A stretch of 64,000 nucleotides of DNA from Actinomycetota bacterium (GCA_020636905.1 JACJWX010000009.1:1-64000); one strand, 5' to 3'; numbered from the stretch's first letter, positions 28,308-36,326 are shown. The notes: generated by a model from the letters alone, not told the origin. A program made the numbers and translations.

Positions 28308-29039
28308 CTACGGACGAATGGTGACCGGGGTACCGGGACGCACCAGTCGCGACAGACGGCGGACGTCCGCGTTCTTGAGGCGAATGCACCCGTGGCTTGC
28401 GCGGGTACCGATCAGCTCGGGCAGGCTCGTGCCGTGGATCGCGATGCGCCCGTTGCCGCCCGCGTACTCGTTGAGGGTGCGCGAGTAGCCGGTCAGCGGG
28501 AACACCACGGGGCCGAGGAACCCGTTCGGTGTGCGGGTCATGATCCGTTCGGCGACGGCGAAGCGGCCGACCGGAGTGGGCGTGCCCGGCGCGCCGATCG
28601 CCACCGGCGCCCGCCAGATGACCCGGCCGTTCCGGCGCAGGAGCACGCGGCGCTGGCTGAGGTCGACCACGATGTGGAGCCGCACGGCCCGGAGGGTCAG
28701 CGGTTCGGCGCGGATCCAGCCCTGGCTTCCGTTGGGCCGGATGGGCAGCCGGACCTTCACCCAGCGGTTGCCGTCGGGATCGACGTGGGTGTTCGTCACC
28801 TGGAGGACCGTCGACCCGCCGCCGAGCGGTGCCCAGGCCTGCAGGCGGAGCTTCATCCGCGCCGTGATCCGGGGACCGGTACGCACCACCGACGTGGCAT
28901 GCAGGCGAGCCACCCACGAGACCGCCGGCGTTGGACGGCCGAGCTTCGTCGGGGTGGCCAGCGGCGTTGCGGAAGCCGCGGTTCCGCACCATGCGACCGC
29001 GGCGATGGCACCGAGAAGGGCGCCTGCGCGAATGACCAT
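28308..29039 (-). CDS. Secreted L,D-transpeptidase (YkuD domain)
   Basis: A 243-residue exported cell-wall enzyme that forms 3-3 peptidoglycan crosslinks or anchors proteins. A signal peptide (residues 1-24) is followed by an SH3-like region (~40-115) and the YkuD catalytic domain (~120-243). Catalytic residues are visible: H202 in IAIHGTS, then H216 and C218 in SHGCIRL. The ATG at 29039 is chosen for the signal peptide and for TACCCT lying 7 nt upstream. It is divergent from dedA. Confidence 0.92.
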   Translation of the reverse strand: MVIRAGALLGAIAAVAWCGTAASATPLATPTKLGRPTPAVSWVARLHATSVVRTGPRITARMKLRLQAWAPLGGGSTVLQVTNTHVDPDGNRWVKVRLPIRPNGSQGWIRAEPLTLRAVRLHIVVDLSQRRVLLRRNGRVIWRAPVAIGAPGTPTPVGRFAVAERIMTRTPNGFLGPVVFPLTGYSRTLNEYAGGNGRIAIHGTSLPELIGTRASHGCIRLKNADVRRLSRLVRPGTPVTIRP

Positions 29040-29046
29040 GCGACTC

Positions 29047-29052
29047 AGGGTA
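29047..29052 (-). promoter_or_regulatory. Leaderless -10 box for the L,D-transpeptidase gene
   Basis: TACCCT on the minus strand ends 7 nt before the ATG, with TCGACC 16 bp upstream as a weak -35. No ribosome site is present. Confidence 0.45.
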
Positions 29053-29295
29053 GCGGGTATGGCGCCCGGGTCGACCCCAATTCGACTAGGCCCGCCCCGC
29101 CCGTGGGGTGTGGGAGCACCACGGACCGTCCGATGACCGGGAGTGGATGCCATCATGCGACGCACGGTCCGGCGCGCAGGTCACCCACCGAGGATCCCAT
29201 CGCCAAGCATGCTCGACAACGGTCAACCGGGATGATGCGGGCGTGATCGTGGCCGTGGCACGGCGCGGCATCGGCGGTGACGCGGGGGTCACCCC

Positions 29296-29940
29296 GTGAT
29301 GAGCCTCGTGACACTCGCCGCCTTCGGGCAGCTGAGCACCCTCGCCGACCGGGCGGCCGAGTACGGGTTCCTGGCGGTGCTCGCCGTGGTGGCCGGCGAC
29401 GGCGTGTTCCCGGTGCTGCCGGGCGAGACCGCGATCGTCGCCGCCGCCGTGCTGGCGTCGACCGGCAAGGGATCGCTCTGGCTCGTCATCGCCGCCGGCG
29501 CGATCGGAGCCGTCCTGGGGGATTCGACCGCCTACTGGATCGGCAGGGCGGGACAGGGTCCCATCCGGGGTTTCCTGTCGCGCCTGGCGGGAGCACACCG
29601 CATCGAGGCCGCCGAGCGGATGGTCGGCCGCAACGGCGCCGCGTTCGTCGTGGCCGGCCGATTCCTCCCGGGTCTGCGCATCGCGATCAACATGGCCTGC
29701 GGAGCGGGACACATGACCTACCCCCGATTTCTCGCGTTCGATTCGCTCGGCGCCACGATCTGGTCGTCTCAGGCGGGGCTGCTGGGGTATTTTGCGGGCA
29801 AGGCGTTCGCCGACCAGATCTGGGTGGCCTTCGTGGTGGCGTTCACCATCACCGGGATCGTCGCCCTCGTGATCACGCTGCGCGAGCGCCGCTACATGGC
29901 ACGCCAGCGCACGACGAGCACGGAGCCGCCAAGCTCATGA
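29296..29940 (+). CDS. DedA-family membrane protein
   Basis: A 214-residue SNARE-associated/DedA protein of the inner membrane with five or six helices. Motifs: FPVLPGETAIVAAAVLA, GAVLGDSTAYWIGRAG, and GRFLPGLRIAINMACGAGHMTYPRF, which carries the conserved Arg and Gly residues. Family members flip or transport undecaprenyl phosphate and other lipids. The start is the GTG at 29296 or the ATG at 29299. A small hairpin (GGTGAC/GTCACC, 29276-29293) lies just upstream. Its stop overlaps the next start (ATGA). Confidence 0.9.
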   Translation: MMSLVTLAAFGQLSTLADRAAEYGFLAVLAVVAGDGVFPVLPGETAIVAAAVLASTGKGSLWLVIAAGAIGAVLGDSTAYWIGRAGQGPIRGFLSRLAGAHRIEAAERMVGRNGAAFVVAGRFLPGLRIAINMACGAGHMTYPRFLAFDSLGATIWSSQAGLLGYFAGKAFADQIWVAFVVAFTITGIVALVITLRERRYMARQRTTSTEPPSS

Positions 29941-30425
29941 CCACGTTCGAACTGGAGCACGAGCCGCTCGAGCAGTTGCTCGATCGCGTCGCCGACGCGG
30001 ACGCCGCCCTGATCTCGCTGGGCATCCCTCGCTGCCCCGCCTGCCTGCTCATGCCGCCGAGCCTTCGTGAACTCGCTCGCGCCCGCCCGGGACTGGTCGT
30101 GGGGATGACGGTGTTCGACGGCCCCGAGGACTGGGCGAAGCGCACGGACCTGCTGTGGCCGCGGGACATCCACGTCAGCCGGTCCAGCGTCCCTGTGCTC
30201 GCCCTGCTGCGACGCGGGCGCACCGTGGCGACCCGGCCCGGCGGCGCCCCGGCGTACATCCTCGACGACTGGCTCACCGAGCACCTGGGCCCGCCGGCCC
30301 ACCCGATTCCGCGCGCGCCATCGTCGGCCGAGACCTCGACGCTCGACCGCATCACCGCGCGGCGCACCCAGCAGCAGGCGGTGAAATCACTGCGAGACGC
30401 TGGTCGAGGCGCTCTCGACACCTGA
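29937..30425 (+). CDS. Thioredoxin-fold protein with CPAC motif
   Basis: A 162-residue cytoplasmic thioredoxin-like protein with active-site C33-P-A-C36 in IPRCPACLLMP and a cis-Pro region, SVPVLALL, near residue 87. The last 40 residues are a charged, probably disordered extension absent from classical thioredoxins. The ATG at 29937 overlaps the DedA stop by 4 bases, so the two are co-translated. A redox partner or regulator of the membrane protein is possible but only inferred from position. Confidence 0.75.
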   Translation: MTTFELEHEPLEQLLDRVADADAALISLGIPRCPACLLMPPSLRELARARPGLVVGMTVFDGPEDWAKRTDLLWPRDIHVSRSSVPVLALLRRGRTVATRPGGAPAYILDDWLTEHLGPPAHPIPRAPSSAETSTLDRITARRTQQQAVKSLRDAGRGALDT

Positions 30426-30448
30426 TTGGGGGAGTCTCCGGCAATCAG
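30422..30448 (+). terminator. Hairpin overlapping the stop of the CPAC thioredoxin-like gene
   Basis: CTGATTG (30422-30428) and CAATCAG (30442-30448) enclose an inner GGAG/CTCC pair. The stop codon lies in the left arm. The AT-rich stretch that follows suits termination of the dedA operon. Confidence 0.5.
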
Positions 30449-30457
30449 CGCTGGCAA

Positions 30458-30472
30458 AAAATCTGTGATTTT
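30458..30472. promoter_or_regulatory. AT-rich palindrome upstream of the BldC-like pair
   Basis: AAAATC-TGT-GATTTT is a perfect AT-rich inverted repeat in a GC-rich background, about 180 bp before the first regulator gene at 30652. It could be an operator; no direct evidence supports this. Confidence 0.25.
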
Positions 30473-30651
30473 CACCGGAACGGGGGTATCGCGGGTGGAT
30501 CTTCACTGAGGATCGCCCGGTATGGGTGGTTGCGCTGGCAGGAACCAGGTGGCAGAACGTCGCAAATCACCGCAGGCGTTCATCACCCGATCGCGTGCCC
30601 TCCGAGCTCAGGCGTAGCGTTTTCCCTGTCGGAGAGGGTCGTGGAGCAACG

Positions 30652-31338
30652 ATGTCAACCGGTACACCGGACCAACAGACGGCAGGCGCAGTCCGCGGCG
30701 AGCTCCTCTCGGTGTCGGCGGCTGCCCGCATGCTGGGCGTGAGCCCATCGTCGCTGCGGGCCTGGGCGGCGTCGGGACGCGTTCCCCACGTCAGGACGCC
30801 CGGCGGACACCGACGCTTTCGACGCGAGGAACTCGTCGACTGGCTCGCCGAGCACGGCGGTGAACCGCCCGCGCAATCCCCTCGGACGCAGGAACTGGTG
30901 CCATCCCGCATCGACCCGATGCCCGACCTGGCGGCGGCCATGGCGAAGCTCCGCCCCGAGCTGGTGCAGGTCTTCGAGGAGGAACTGGTCCGCACCCGCA
31001 TCGGCGGGGCGCATCGGGCCTCGGCGGCCCGCCAGACGCGGGTCAGCGGCACCCTCGAGACGCTGACCGAAGGGATCCGCACGGGTGACCTCGCCGGCGC
31101 GCTCCGCGAGGCCGAGTGGGAGGGGTTCCGCTACGGCGCCGCGGGCCAGCATGGGGACATCCCCGTGACCGAGGCGCTCGCGTTGCGCCGGGCGGTCGAC
31201 CGGGTCCTGGAATCATCGTTCACCGCGGCCCCGCAGCAGCAGCGCACCGTCGAGCGCGCCCTCGATCGGCTCGCGATCCGGGTTGCCGCCGGGTACGCCG
31301 ATGGGGTCCGGGTCCGACTGCGAGCGCGATCAGAATGA
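30652..31338 (+). CDS. BldC/MerR-like DNA-binding regulator, first of a tandem pair
   Basis: A 228-residue protein. The N-terminal helix-turn-helix (about residues 19-66: LLSVSAAARMLGVSPSSLRAW, then PGGHRRFRREEL) is the single-domain MerR/BldC type, whose wing carries the GGHRR motif. The remainder (about 85-225) is an all-helical domain of unknown ligand. The ATG at 30652 follows GGAG at 30643-30646. It is a diverged paralog of the next gene, 39 nt downstream. Unlike classical MerR it has no dimerising coiled coil of the usual length. Confidence 0.8.
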   Translation: MSTGTPDQQTAGAVRGELLSVSAAARMLGVSPSSLRAWAASGRVPHVRTPGGHRRFRREELVDWLAEHGGEPPAQSPRTQELVPSRIDPMPDLAAAMAKLRPELVQVFEEELVRTRIGGAHRASAARQTRVSGTLETLTEGIRTGDLAGALREAEWEGFRYGAAGQHGDIPVTEALALRRAVDRVLESSFTAAPQQQRTVERALDRLAIRVAAGYADGVRVRLRARSE

Positions 31339-31377
31339 GCCAATTCCACCTCGGCCTCGGCCCCGAGCAGTGACACG

Positions 31378-32082
31378 ATGACGTCTCGCCCTCGACGCAG
31401 TGAAGGTCCATGGCTGTCGGTGTCCGGTGCCGCCCGGGCGCTGGGCGTTTCACCCAGCACGCTCCGCCTGTGGGCCAGCGAGGACCGGATCCCCCACGTG
31501 CGTACCGCGGGCGGTCACCGGCGGTTCGATCCCGAGGCGCTGCGCCAGTGGCTCGCACGCCAGCCCGCGCGACCGAGCCGGGCGCCGCGGCGGGCCGCCA
31601 CCCAGCTCACCGTGCAGCCGGCGCTCGCCGCGGCGCTGCGCGAACGAAGCAACCAGGTCGCGGAAGCCGTGGAGGGGCTCGTCGAGGGTCCCGCCGAGAC
31701 CGCCTACCGGCGCCTTCCCCCCGCGGAACGCCGAGGCGTCGTCCGCGCCTGGGTCGACGCCCTCGCGGACGCCTTCGAGTCGGGATCGCTGTCGGAGGCG
31801 CTCGAGCGGGCCGAGACCTACGGCCGCGGCCACGGCCTCGCCGGCAGCACCGCCGAGATCACGCTCGGGGGCAGCCTCGCCCTCGAACGGGCCATGGACC
31901 GGGCCCTCGCCGTCGCTCCCCAGGGGATGCCGGAACCTCAGCGGCGACAGGTGATCGCCGCGATGAGCCAGCTGACGGTGCGTGTCGCGACCGCCTGGGC
32001 GTCAGCGGTGGCCGGTCGGACCGCGCGCGGTCCGGTGATGCCCGGAGGAGCGCCGACCGCTCAGGGGCGCCGACTCACCTGA
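31378..32082 (+). CDS. BldC/MerR-like DNA-binding regulator, second of a tandem pair
   Basis: A 234-residue paralog of the preceding gene with the same order: helix-turn-helix at about residues 13-60 (WLSVSGAARALGVSPSTLRLW, then AGGHRRFDPEALRQWL) and a C-terminal helical domain with shared positions (EALERAETYGRGHGLAGS against EAEWEGFRYGAAGQ). It starts 39 nt after the first copy and is probably co-transcribed. Its last 8 bases overlap the end of the opposing phosphoesterase gene. Confidence 0.78.
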   Translation: MTSRPRRSEGPWLSVSGAARALGVSPSTLRLWASEDRIPHVRTAGGHRRFDPEALRQWLARQPARPSRAPRRAATQLTVQPALAAALRERSNQVAEAVEGLVEGPAETAYRRLPPAERRGVVRAWVDALADAFESGSLSEALERAETYGRGHGLAGSTAEITLGGSLALERAMDRALAVAPQGMPEPQRRQVIAAMSQLTVRVATAWASAVAGRTARGPVMPGGAPTAQGRRLT

Positions 32083-32983
32083 GCGGACGCCGGATCGGCA
32101 CGAGGATCCGTTCCAGGCGACGGCCGGTCGGTGTCACGGCGTCCACACGGATACGCCGCGCCGCGACGGTCACGTTCAGGAAATGGTGGTCGGGCAGGCA
32201 CGCCTCTGCGCCCGGGGCGGTTCTGACACACGGGTAGAGCGGCGCGCCGCCGCCTCCGGTGGTGATGTAGGTGACGCCCCTCACGACCATCCGCTCGTAC
32301 GCGTGGTTGTGCCCCTGCAGGACCAGGCTCACCCCGGCCTTCCGGAACAGGGGGGCCCAGAGGCGCTGCTGCGCCGTCGAAGGTTCGTGCAACCCCATCG
32401 TGTACGTGGGGTGGTGGTAGGCCACGATGACGACGCGCTGGCGGGCCACTTTCAACACGCGCCGCAGGAACCGCAGCTGCGTGGCGTTCTCCGGATCGTT
32501 CGAGTCGAGTACCACCACGCGCACCGGGCCGCTCACGAAGGTGAACCAGCGCCGCCGGCTCCCCAGCACGGTGGCGGTGGAGTCCCCGCCGAGGTCGTGG
32601 TTGCCCCAGGCGGCCCGCCACCGCAGGCCCAGGCGGGTGACACATCGCTCCGGCACGGTGAAGTTGGCGGAGTTGGCCACGCCGTCCGGCTGGTAGAAGT
32701 TGTCGCCGGTGGTGAGCAGGAACCGGAAGGGATGGATGCGGTGTTCGGCGCAGAGCCTCGCCGTCACTCGTCGTTGTTCGGGACCGCCCCAGCCCCAATC
32801 GCCCTTGACGGCGAACCGGACGACCGGCGCGGAGGCCGGCGCTTTGGCCGACGCCGATGCCGCGTCGGCCGACGACTCGATGCCGCAACCGAGCAGGGCG
32901 GTGGCGGCGGCGATCGCGACGCCCGTCGCGCATGGCCGCGACCGACGGGCGAACCGTCGGACCCGTCGCGGAGCCGGCCGCAT
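32075..32983 (-). CDS. Metallophosphoesterase lipoprotein (purple-acid-phosphatase-like)
   Basis: A 302-residue exported phosphoesterase. The N-terminus has a basic region, a hydrophobic core and a lipobox ALLGC (Cys 33). Metal ligands appear in order: D62 (KGDWG), D94 and Y97 (TTGDNFYQ), N128/H129 (WGNHD), the His pair in AYHHPTY, and GHNHAYER. This set matches purple acid phosphatase/tartrate-resistant types. The ATG at 32983 is chosen for the lipoprotein signal; an ATG at 33019 has AGGAGG about 11 nt upstream and is a fair alternative. It follows the small gene upstream on the same strand. Confidence 0.88.
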   Translation of the reverse strand: MRPAPRRVRRFARRSRPCATGVAIAAATALLGCGIESSADAASASAKAPASAPVVRFAVKGDWGWGGPEQRRVTARLCAEHRIHPFRFLLTTGDNFYQPDGVANSANFTVPERCVTRLGLRWRAAWGNHDLGGDSTATVLGSRRRWFTFVSGPVRVVVLDSNDPENATQLRFLRRVLKVARQRVVIVAYHHPTYTMGLHEPSTAQQRLWAPLFRKAGVSLVLQGHNHAYERMVVRGVTYITTGGGGAPLYPCVRTAPGAEACLPDHHFLNVTVAARRIRVDAVTPTGRRLERILVPIRRPLR

Positions 32984-33034
32984 GCCGTCGTCCTGGATGA
33001 TGTTGGAGTGGGGGCTCATCCGGAGGATGGCCTC

Positions 33035-33358
33035 CTAGTCGGTGCCGATCTCGCGGCGCAGGTCCTCGGCCTGCCGACGCAGTCGGTCACGAGCGGAATC
33101 GAGCGCGGCGATCGGGTCGTCGCCCGCCGGCGCGTCGACGTCCGGGGACGCCTGACCGGACGCGGCGGGCGCGGTCGCGGCGTCTCCGCCGGATGTCGCC
33201 TCGGGCGCTTCGCCTCCGAACGGCTCACCCAGGCCGTCGACGCCCGCCATCCGCGGAACCCGCCGGCCCGGCTGTTGGAGGCGGCGCGACACACCGGCGG
33301 CGGTTGCGGCGCCGGCGGCGAGCGTGAACAGCGCGGTCCAGCGATTCACCAGGCCCAT
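33035..33358 (-). CDS. Small membrane-anchored protein of unknown function
   Basis: A 107-residue protein with a short N-terminal hydrophobic segment (about residues 6-24), a Gly/Ala/Pro-rich middle and a charged helical end (ALDSARDRLRRQAEDLRREI). No family is recognised. The ATG at 33358 follows GAGGG at a suitable distance. It precedes the phosphoesterase gene by about 50 nt on the same strand. Confidence 0.55.
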   Translation of the reverse strand: MGLVNRWTALFTLAAGAATAAGVSRRLQQPGRRVPRMAGVDGLGEPFGGEAPEATSGGDAATAPAASGQASPDVDAPAGDDPIAALDSARDRLRRQAEDLRREIGTD

Positions 33359-33494
33359 GTGGATCCCTCGGTCGGTTGCGGGTGGACCCATGCTAGCGAG
33401 GCCCCCGGCACACGCCATCCGAGCGGTTCGATGACGCGCGTCGGTGTGACGGAACACGACCGCTACACAGCGACTCAGACAGGGCACGGTTCGC

Positions 33495-33503
33495 TGGTAT
33501 AGT
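33495..33503 (+). promoter_or_regulatory. Extended -10 promoter for the rpsF operon
   Basis: TGGTATAGT is an extended -10 element (TGn-TATAGT). The -35 region is weak. Transcription would begin near 33510, which rules out the in-frame GTG at 33502 as the rpsF start and leaves a leader of about 60 nt. Confidence 0.6.
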
Positions 33504-33521
33504 GTCCAGCCTGCTGAGTCC

Positions 33522-33541
33522 GGGCCGCCGCGGAGCGGCCC
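33522..33541 (+). promoter_or_regulatory. Leader hairpin of the rpsF operon
   Basis: GGGCCGC (33522-33528) pairs with GCGGCCC (33535-33541) over the loop CGCGGA. It sits in the untranslated leader of a ribosomal-protein operon, where an autoregulatory site for S6, or S6 with S18, is known in other bacteria. I cannot confirm the published consensus by eye. Confidence 0.35.
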
Positions 33542-33561
33542 GACGTGTGTATTCCCCTGAT

Positions 33562-33576
33562 GGAGGCCGCATCATC
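33562..33576 (+). promoter_or_regulatory. Ribosome site pointing to an ATC start for rpsF
   Basis: GGAGG (33562-33566) is followed after 7 nt by ATC at 33574, exactly where the S6 family start codon is expected. No ATG, GTG or TTG lies in frame at that place. Confidence 0.5.
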
Positions 33577-33984
33577 ACCCCGTACGAGATCATGATCATC
33601 CTCAACCCGGACGCCGAGGAAGAACGCCAGCACGAGATGCTCGAACGCGTCCAGCAGATCATCAGGGACGGCGGCGGGAGCATCGACCACGTCAACGACT
33701 GGGGTCGGAAGAAGCTCGGCTACGCAATGGAGAAGCGGACCGACGGCCGCTACGTGGTGCTCACCTGCTCCAGTCCGGCGGCCCCCCTCCACGAGGCGCA
33801 GCGCGTGATGGGGCTCGATCGTGCGGTGGTCACCCGTCACATGGTCGTCCGCCACAGCCGCATCGAGGCCGAGCGCCAGAAGGCGAACGGCGCGCCCATG
33901 CCGGTCGACGACCGCCCCGAGGGCGAGACGCGCGCGCCGCGCTCGGGCCGTGGTGGTGGAGGACGCGGGCGGAGGCCCCGCTAA
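33574..33984 (+). CDS. rpsF: Ribosomal protein S6
   Basis: A small-subunit protein that binds with S18 on the 30S platform; about 136 residues. TPYEIMIILNPDAEEE, GGSIDHVNDWGRKKLGYAMEK and RYVVLTC are S6 signatures, followed by a basic Gly/Arg-rich tail (RSGRGGGGRGRRPR). The start at ATC 33574 is proposed because it gives the family N-terminus (M-x-P-Y-E) and lies 7 nt after GGAGG. The nearest canonical start is GTG 33547, which adds nine non-family residues and has no good ribosome site. An ATG-to-ATC sequence error is also possible. It heads the rpsF-ssb-rplI-dnaB-purA run. Confidence 0.9.
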   Translation: MTPYEIMIILNPDAEEERQHEMLERVQQIIRDGGGSIDHVNDWGRKKLGYAMEKRTDGRYVVLTCSSPAAPLHEAQRVMGLDRAVVTRHMVVRHSRIEAERQKANGAPMPVDDRPEGETRAPRSGRGGGGRGRRPR

Positions 33985-33987
33985 CAC

Positions 33988-34470
33988 ATGGCCGCCGACC
34001 TCAACCGCGTCACGCTCGTCGGTCGCCTCACCCGCGATCCCGAACTCCGCCACACCGGTGGCGGCAATGCGATCTGCTCGATCCGACTCGCGGTCAGCAG
34101 TCGTCAGCGCGACGAGAGCGGCAACTGGGGTGACAAGTCCAACTTCTTCGACGTCACCGTGTTCGGCCGGCAGGCCGAAACGGCCAGCAACTACCTCTCC
34201 AAGGGGCGCCGCATCGGCGTCGACGGCCGTCTCTCGTGGCGTGAGTGGGAGGCGCAGGACGGCTCCAAGCGGCAGAACGTCGAGATCGTCGCAAACGACG
34301 TGTTCTTCCTGGACAGTCGCGGCGAAGGCGGCGAGGGCGGTGGCTGGTCCGGTGGAGGCGCCGGCTCGGGCCAGGGCTGGAGCCAGCCTCAGGCACCCGC
34401 CGATCTGCCCGTCGACACGTCGGACATGCGGCCTCCGTCGTCAGCCGACGACGACGACATTCCTTTCTAG
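33988..34470 (+). CDS. ssb: Single-stranded DNA-binding protein
   Basis: A 160-residue OB-fold protein that coats single-stranded DNA in replication and repair. The N-terminal OB domain (LNRVTLVGRLTRDPELR to VEIVANDVFFL, about residues 5-108) is complete. A Gly/Gln-rich linker follows and the acidic partner-binding tip DDDDIPF ends the protein. It starts 3 nt after the rpsF stop. It is probably the main replicative SSB, given its place beside dnaB. Confidence 0.96.
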   Translation: MAADLNRVTLVGRLTRDPELRHTGGGNAICSIRLAVSSRQRDESGNWGDKSNFFDVTVFGRQAETASNYLSKGRRIGVDGRLSWREWEAQDGSKRQNVEIVANDVFFLDSRGEGGEGGGWSGGGAGSGQGWSQPQAPADLPVDTSDMRPPSSADDDDIPF

Positions 34471-34498
34471 TCACCTCAAGCGGAGGCGTAGCGCTCGG

Positions 34499-34951
34499 AT
34501 GCAGGCCATCCTTCTTCAAGATGTCGACGGACTCGGAAAGGCGGGCACGGTTGTGTCGGTCGCCCGAGGCTACATGCGGAACTTCCTCGTCCCGCGCGGA
34601 CTCGCCGAGATGGCGACCGAGAACCGTGTCGCGGAAGTGCTCCGCCAGGAAGAGCGACGCAAGGCCGCCGAGGTCAAGGCACGTGCCGCGGCCGCCGAGC
34701 AGGCCGATCTCCTGAGCCGCACCATTCTCACGCTGAAGGCGAAGGCCGGCGACGACGGACGGCTCTTCGGGTCCATCACGTCCGCCGACGTGGCACAGGC
34801 GATCCAGGATGCCCGCGGCATCGGCATCGACCGCCGCCTCATCACCGTGGACCCGCCCATCCGGGCGGTGGGCACCTACGTCGTGCCGATCGAGCTGGCT
34901 CCCGAATTGGTCGCAGAAGTGAAGACCATCGTGAGCCCCCTGCTCGATTAG
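34499..34951 (+). CDS. rplI: Ribosomal protein L9
   Basis: A 150-residue 50S protein. The N-terminal RNA-binding domain MQAILLQDVDGLGKAGTVVS with GYMRNFLVPRGLA is joined by a long helix (residues ~45-75) to the C-terminal domain (LFGSITSADVAQAI). The ATG at 34499 gives the family N-terminus; GGAGG at 34482-34486 is a little far. It begins 28 nt after ssb, leaving no room for the usual rpsR between them. Confidence 0.95.
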   Translation: MQAILLQDVDGLGKAGTVVSVARGYMRNFLVPRGLAEMATENRVAEVLRQEERRKAAEVKARAAAAEQADLLSRTILTLKAKAGDDGRLFGSITSADVAQAIQDARGIGIDRRLITVDPPIRAVGTYVVPIELAPELVAEVKTIVSPLLD

Positions 34952-34991
34952 CCAGCGCGCACACCCCTCCTCGGCGGGGACCCAGACGAAC

Positions 34992-36326
34992 GTGGCGACA
35001 CACGTTCCACCACCGCAGAACCTCGATGTCGAGGCAATGTTGCTGGCGTCCCTCATGGACGCCCCGGGCAATCTTGCCGAGGCCTTGACGCGGCTCGGAG
35101 CGGATGACTTCTACAAGGAAGGGCATCGGCGGATCTTCCTCTCCATGAACGACCTGTTCATGGAAGGGGAGCCCATCGAGCCCATCCTGGTGATCGAGCA
35201 GCTGAAGAAGCGGGGCGATCTCGACACGGTCGGCGGAGAAACCGCCGTGCTCGACATCATGGCGACGCCGTACATCTCCGCCAGCTTCCGGAACTACGCG
35301 GAGATCGTCCGCGACACGGCGACCCAGCGCCGGCTCCTGCAGGTGGCGCAGCGCATCGAGTCGGTGGTGGCCGGCCGCGAAGGCGAAACCCAGGACATGG
35401 TCCAGCAGGCCGAGGACCTCATCTTCGACCTGTCGCAGAACCGCGTCCGGGGCGACTTCACGAGCTCGAAGGACCTCGTCACCCGCAGTTTCGAACGCCT
35501 CACGGCCGCCAGCGACAAGGGCTCCGAGGTCACGGGACTTCCGACCGGCTTCACCGATCTGGATCGCCTCACCGGGGGCTTCCGCCCCGCCAACCTCATC
35601 GTGGTCGCCGCCCGACCGAGCATGGGCAAGACCGCCCTCGCCCTCTGCATGGCCGAACACGTCGCCCTCAACGAGCACGATCGAGGGGCGGTCGCCGTGT
35701 TCTCGCTCGAGATGAGCGGCGAGGAACTCGTACAGCGCATGCTCGGGTCGGTGGCCATGGTGGACGCCACGCGCCTCCGCAACGGACGGCTGGCGGCCGA
35801 GGATTGGCCTCGTATCACGCGCGCCGCCGACCAGCTCGCGCAAGCGCGACTGTTCATCGACGATTCCGAGGGCATCACGCTCGGCGAGATGCGGACCAAG
35901 GCGCGTCGCCTGAAGAGCCGCGAGGGCCTCAGCCTGATGGTGGTCGACTACATCCAGCTGATGGAAGGCTCCACCGGCCGGCGGGACGAGAACCGCGTGC
36001 AGGAGCTCTCCTCGATTTCGCGCGGGCTGAAGATGCTCGCCCGCGACCTCGAAGTCCCGCTGATCTGCCTGTCCCAGCTCAATCGCGCACCCGACGCGCG
36101 TCCCGACAAGCGCCCGATGCTGTCGGACCTGCGCGAGTCGGGCGCCATCGAACAGGATGCCGACATGGTCCTGATGATCTACCGGGACGAGTACTACAAC
36201 CCGGATTCCTCCGACGCGGGGATCGCCGAGGTCAACGTGGTCAAGCATCGAAACGGACCCACGGACCGGGTACGGCTGTCGTTCATCGGCAAGTACGCCA
36301 AGTTCAGCAACATCGCGAAGGAGTAA
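34992..36326 (+). CDS. dnaB: Replicative DNA helicase DnaB
   Basis: A 444-residue hexameric helicase that unwinds DNA at the fork. The N-terminal DnaG-interacting domain (LDVEAMLLASLMDAPGNLAEAL) and the RecA-like domain are intact: Walker A ARPSMGKTA with the Lys at residue 213, SLEMSGEELVQRML, Walker B LMVVDYIQLM, and the late KHRNGPTDRVRL. No intein interrupts it. The GTG start at 34992 is 40 nt after rplI. Confidence 0.97.
   Translation: MATHVPPPQNLDVEAMLLASLMDAPGNLAEALTRLGADDFYKEGHRRIFLSMNDLFMEGEPIEPILVIEQLKKRGDLDTVGGETAVLDIMATPYISASFRNYAEIVRDTATQRRLLQVAQRIESVVAGREGETQDMVQQAEDLIFDLSQNRVRGDFTSSKDLVTRSFERLTAASDKGSEVTGLPTGFTDLDRLTGGFRPANLIVVAARPSMGKTALALCMAEHVALNEHDRGAVAVFSLEMSGEELVQRMLGSVAMVDATRLRNGRLAAEDWPRITRAADQLAQARLFIDDSEGITLGEMRTKARRLKSREGLSLMVVDYIQLMEGSTGRRDENRVQELSSISRGLKMLARDLEVPLICLSQLNRAPDARPDKRPMLSDLRESGAIEQDADMVLMIYRDEYYNPDSSDAGIAEVNVVKHRNGPTDRVRLSFIGKYAKFSNIAKE

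Noticed and set aside
33502..33546. rpsF start at GTG 33502
   Set aside because: The codon overlaps the TATAGT -10 box, so it would not be in the transcript, and the extra residues are not S6-like.
34992..36326. Intein in dnaB
   Set aside because: The protein is of normal length at 444 residues and the Walker motifs are contiguous.
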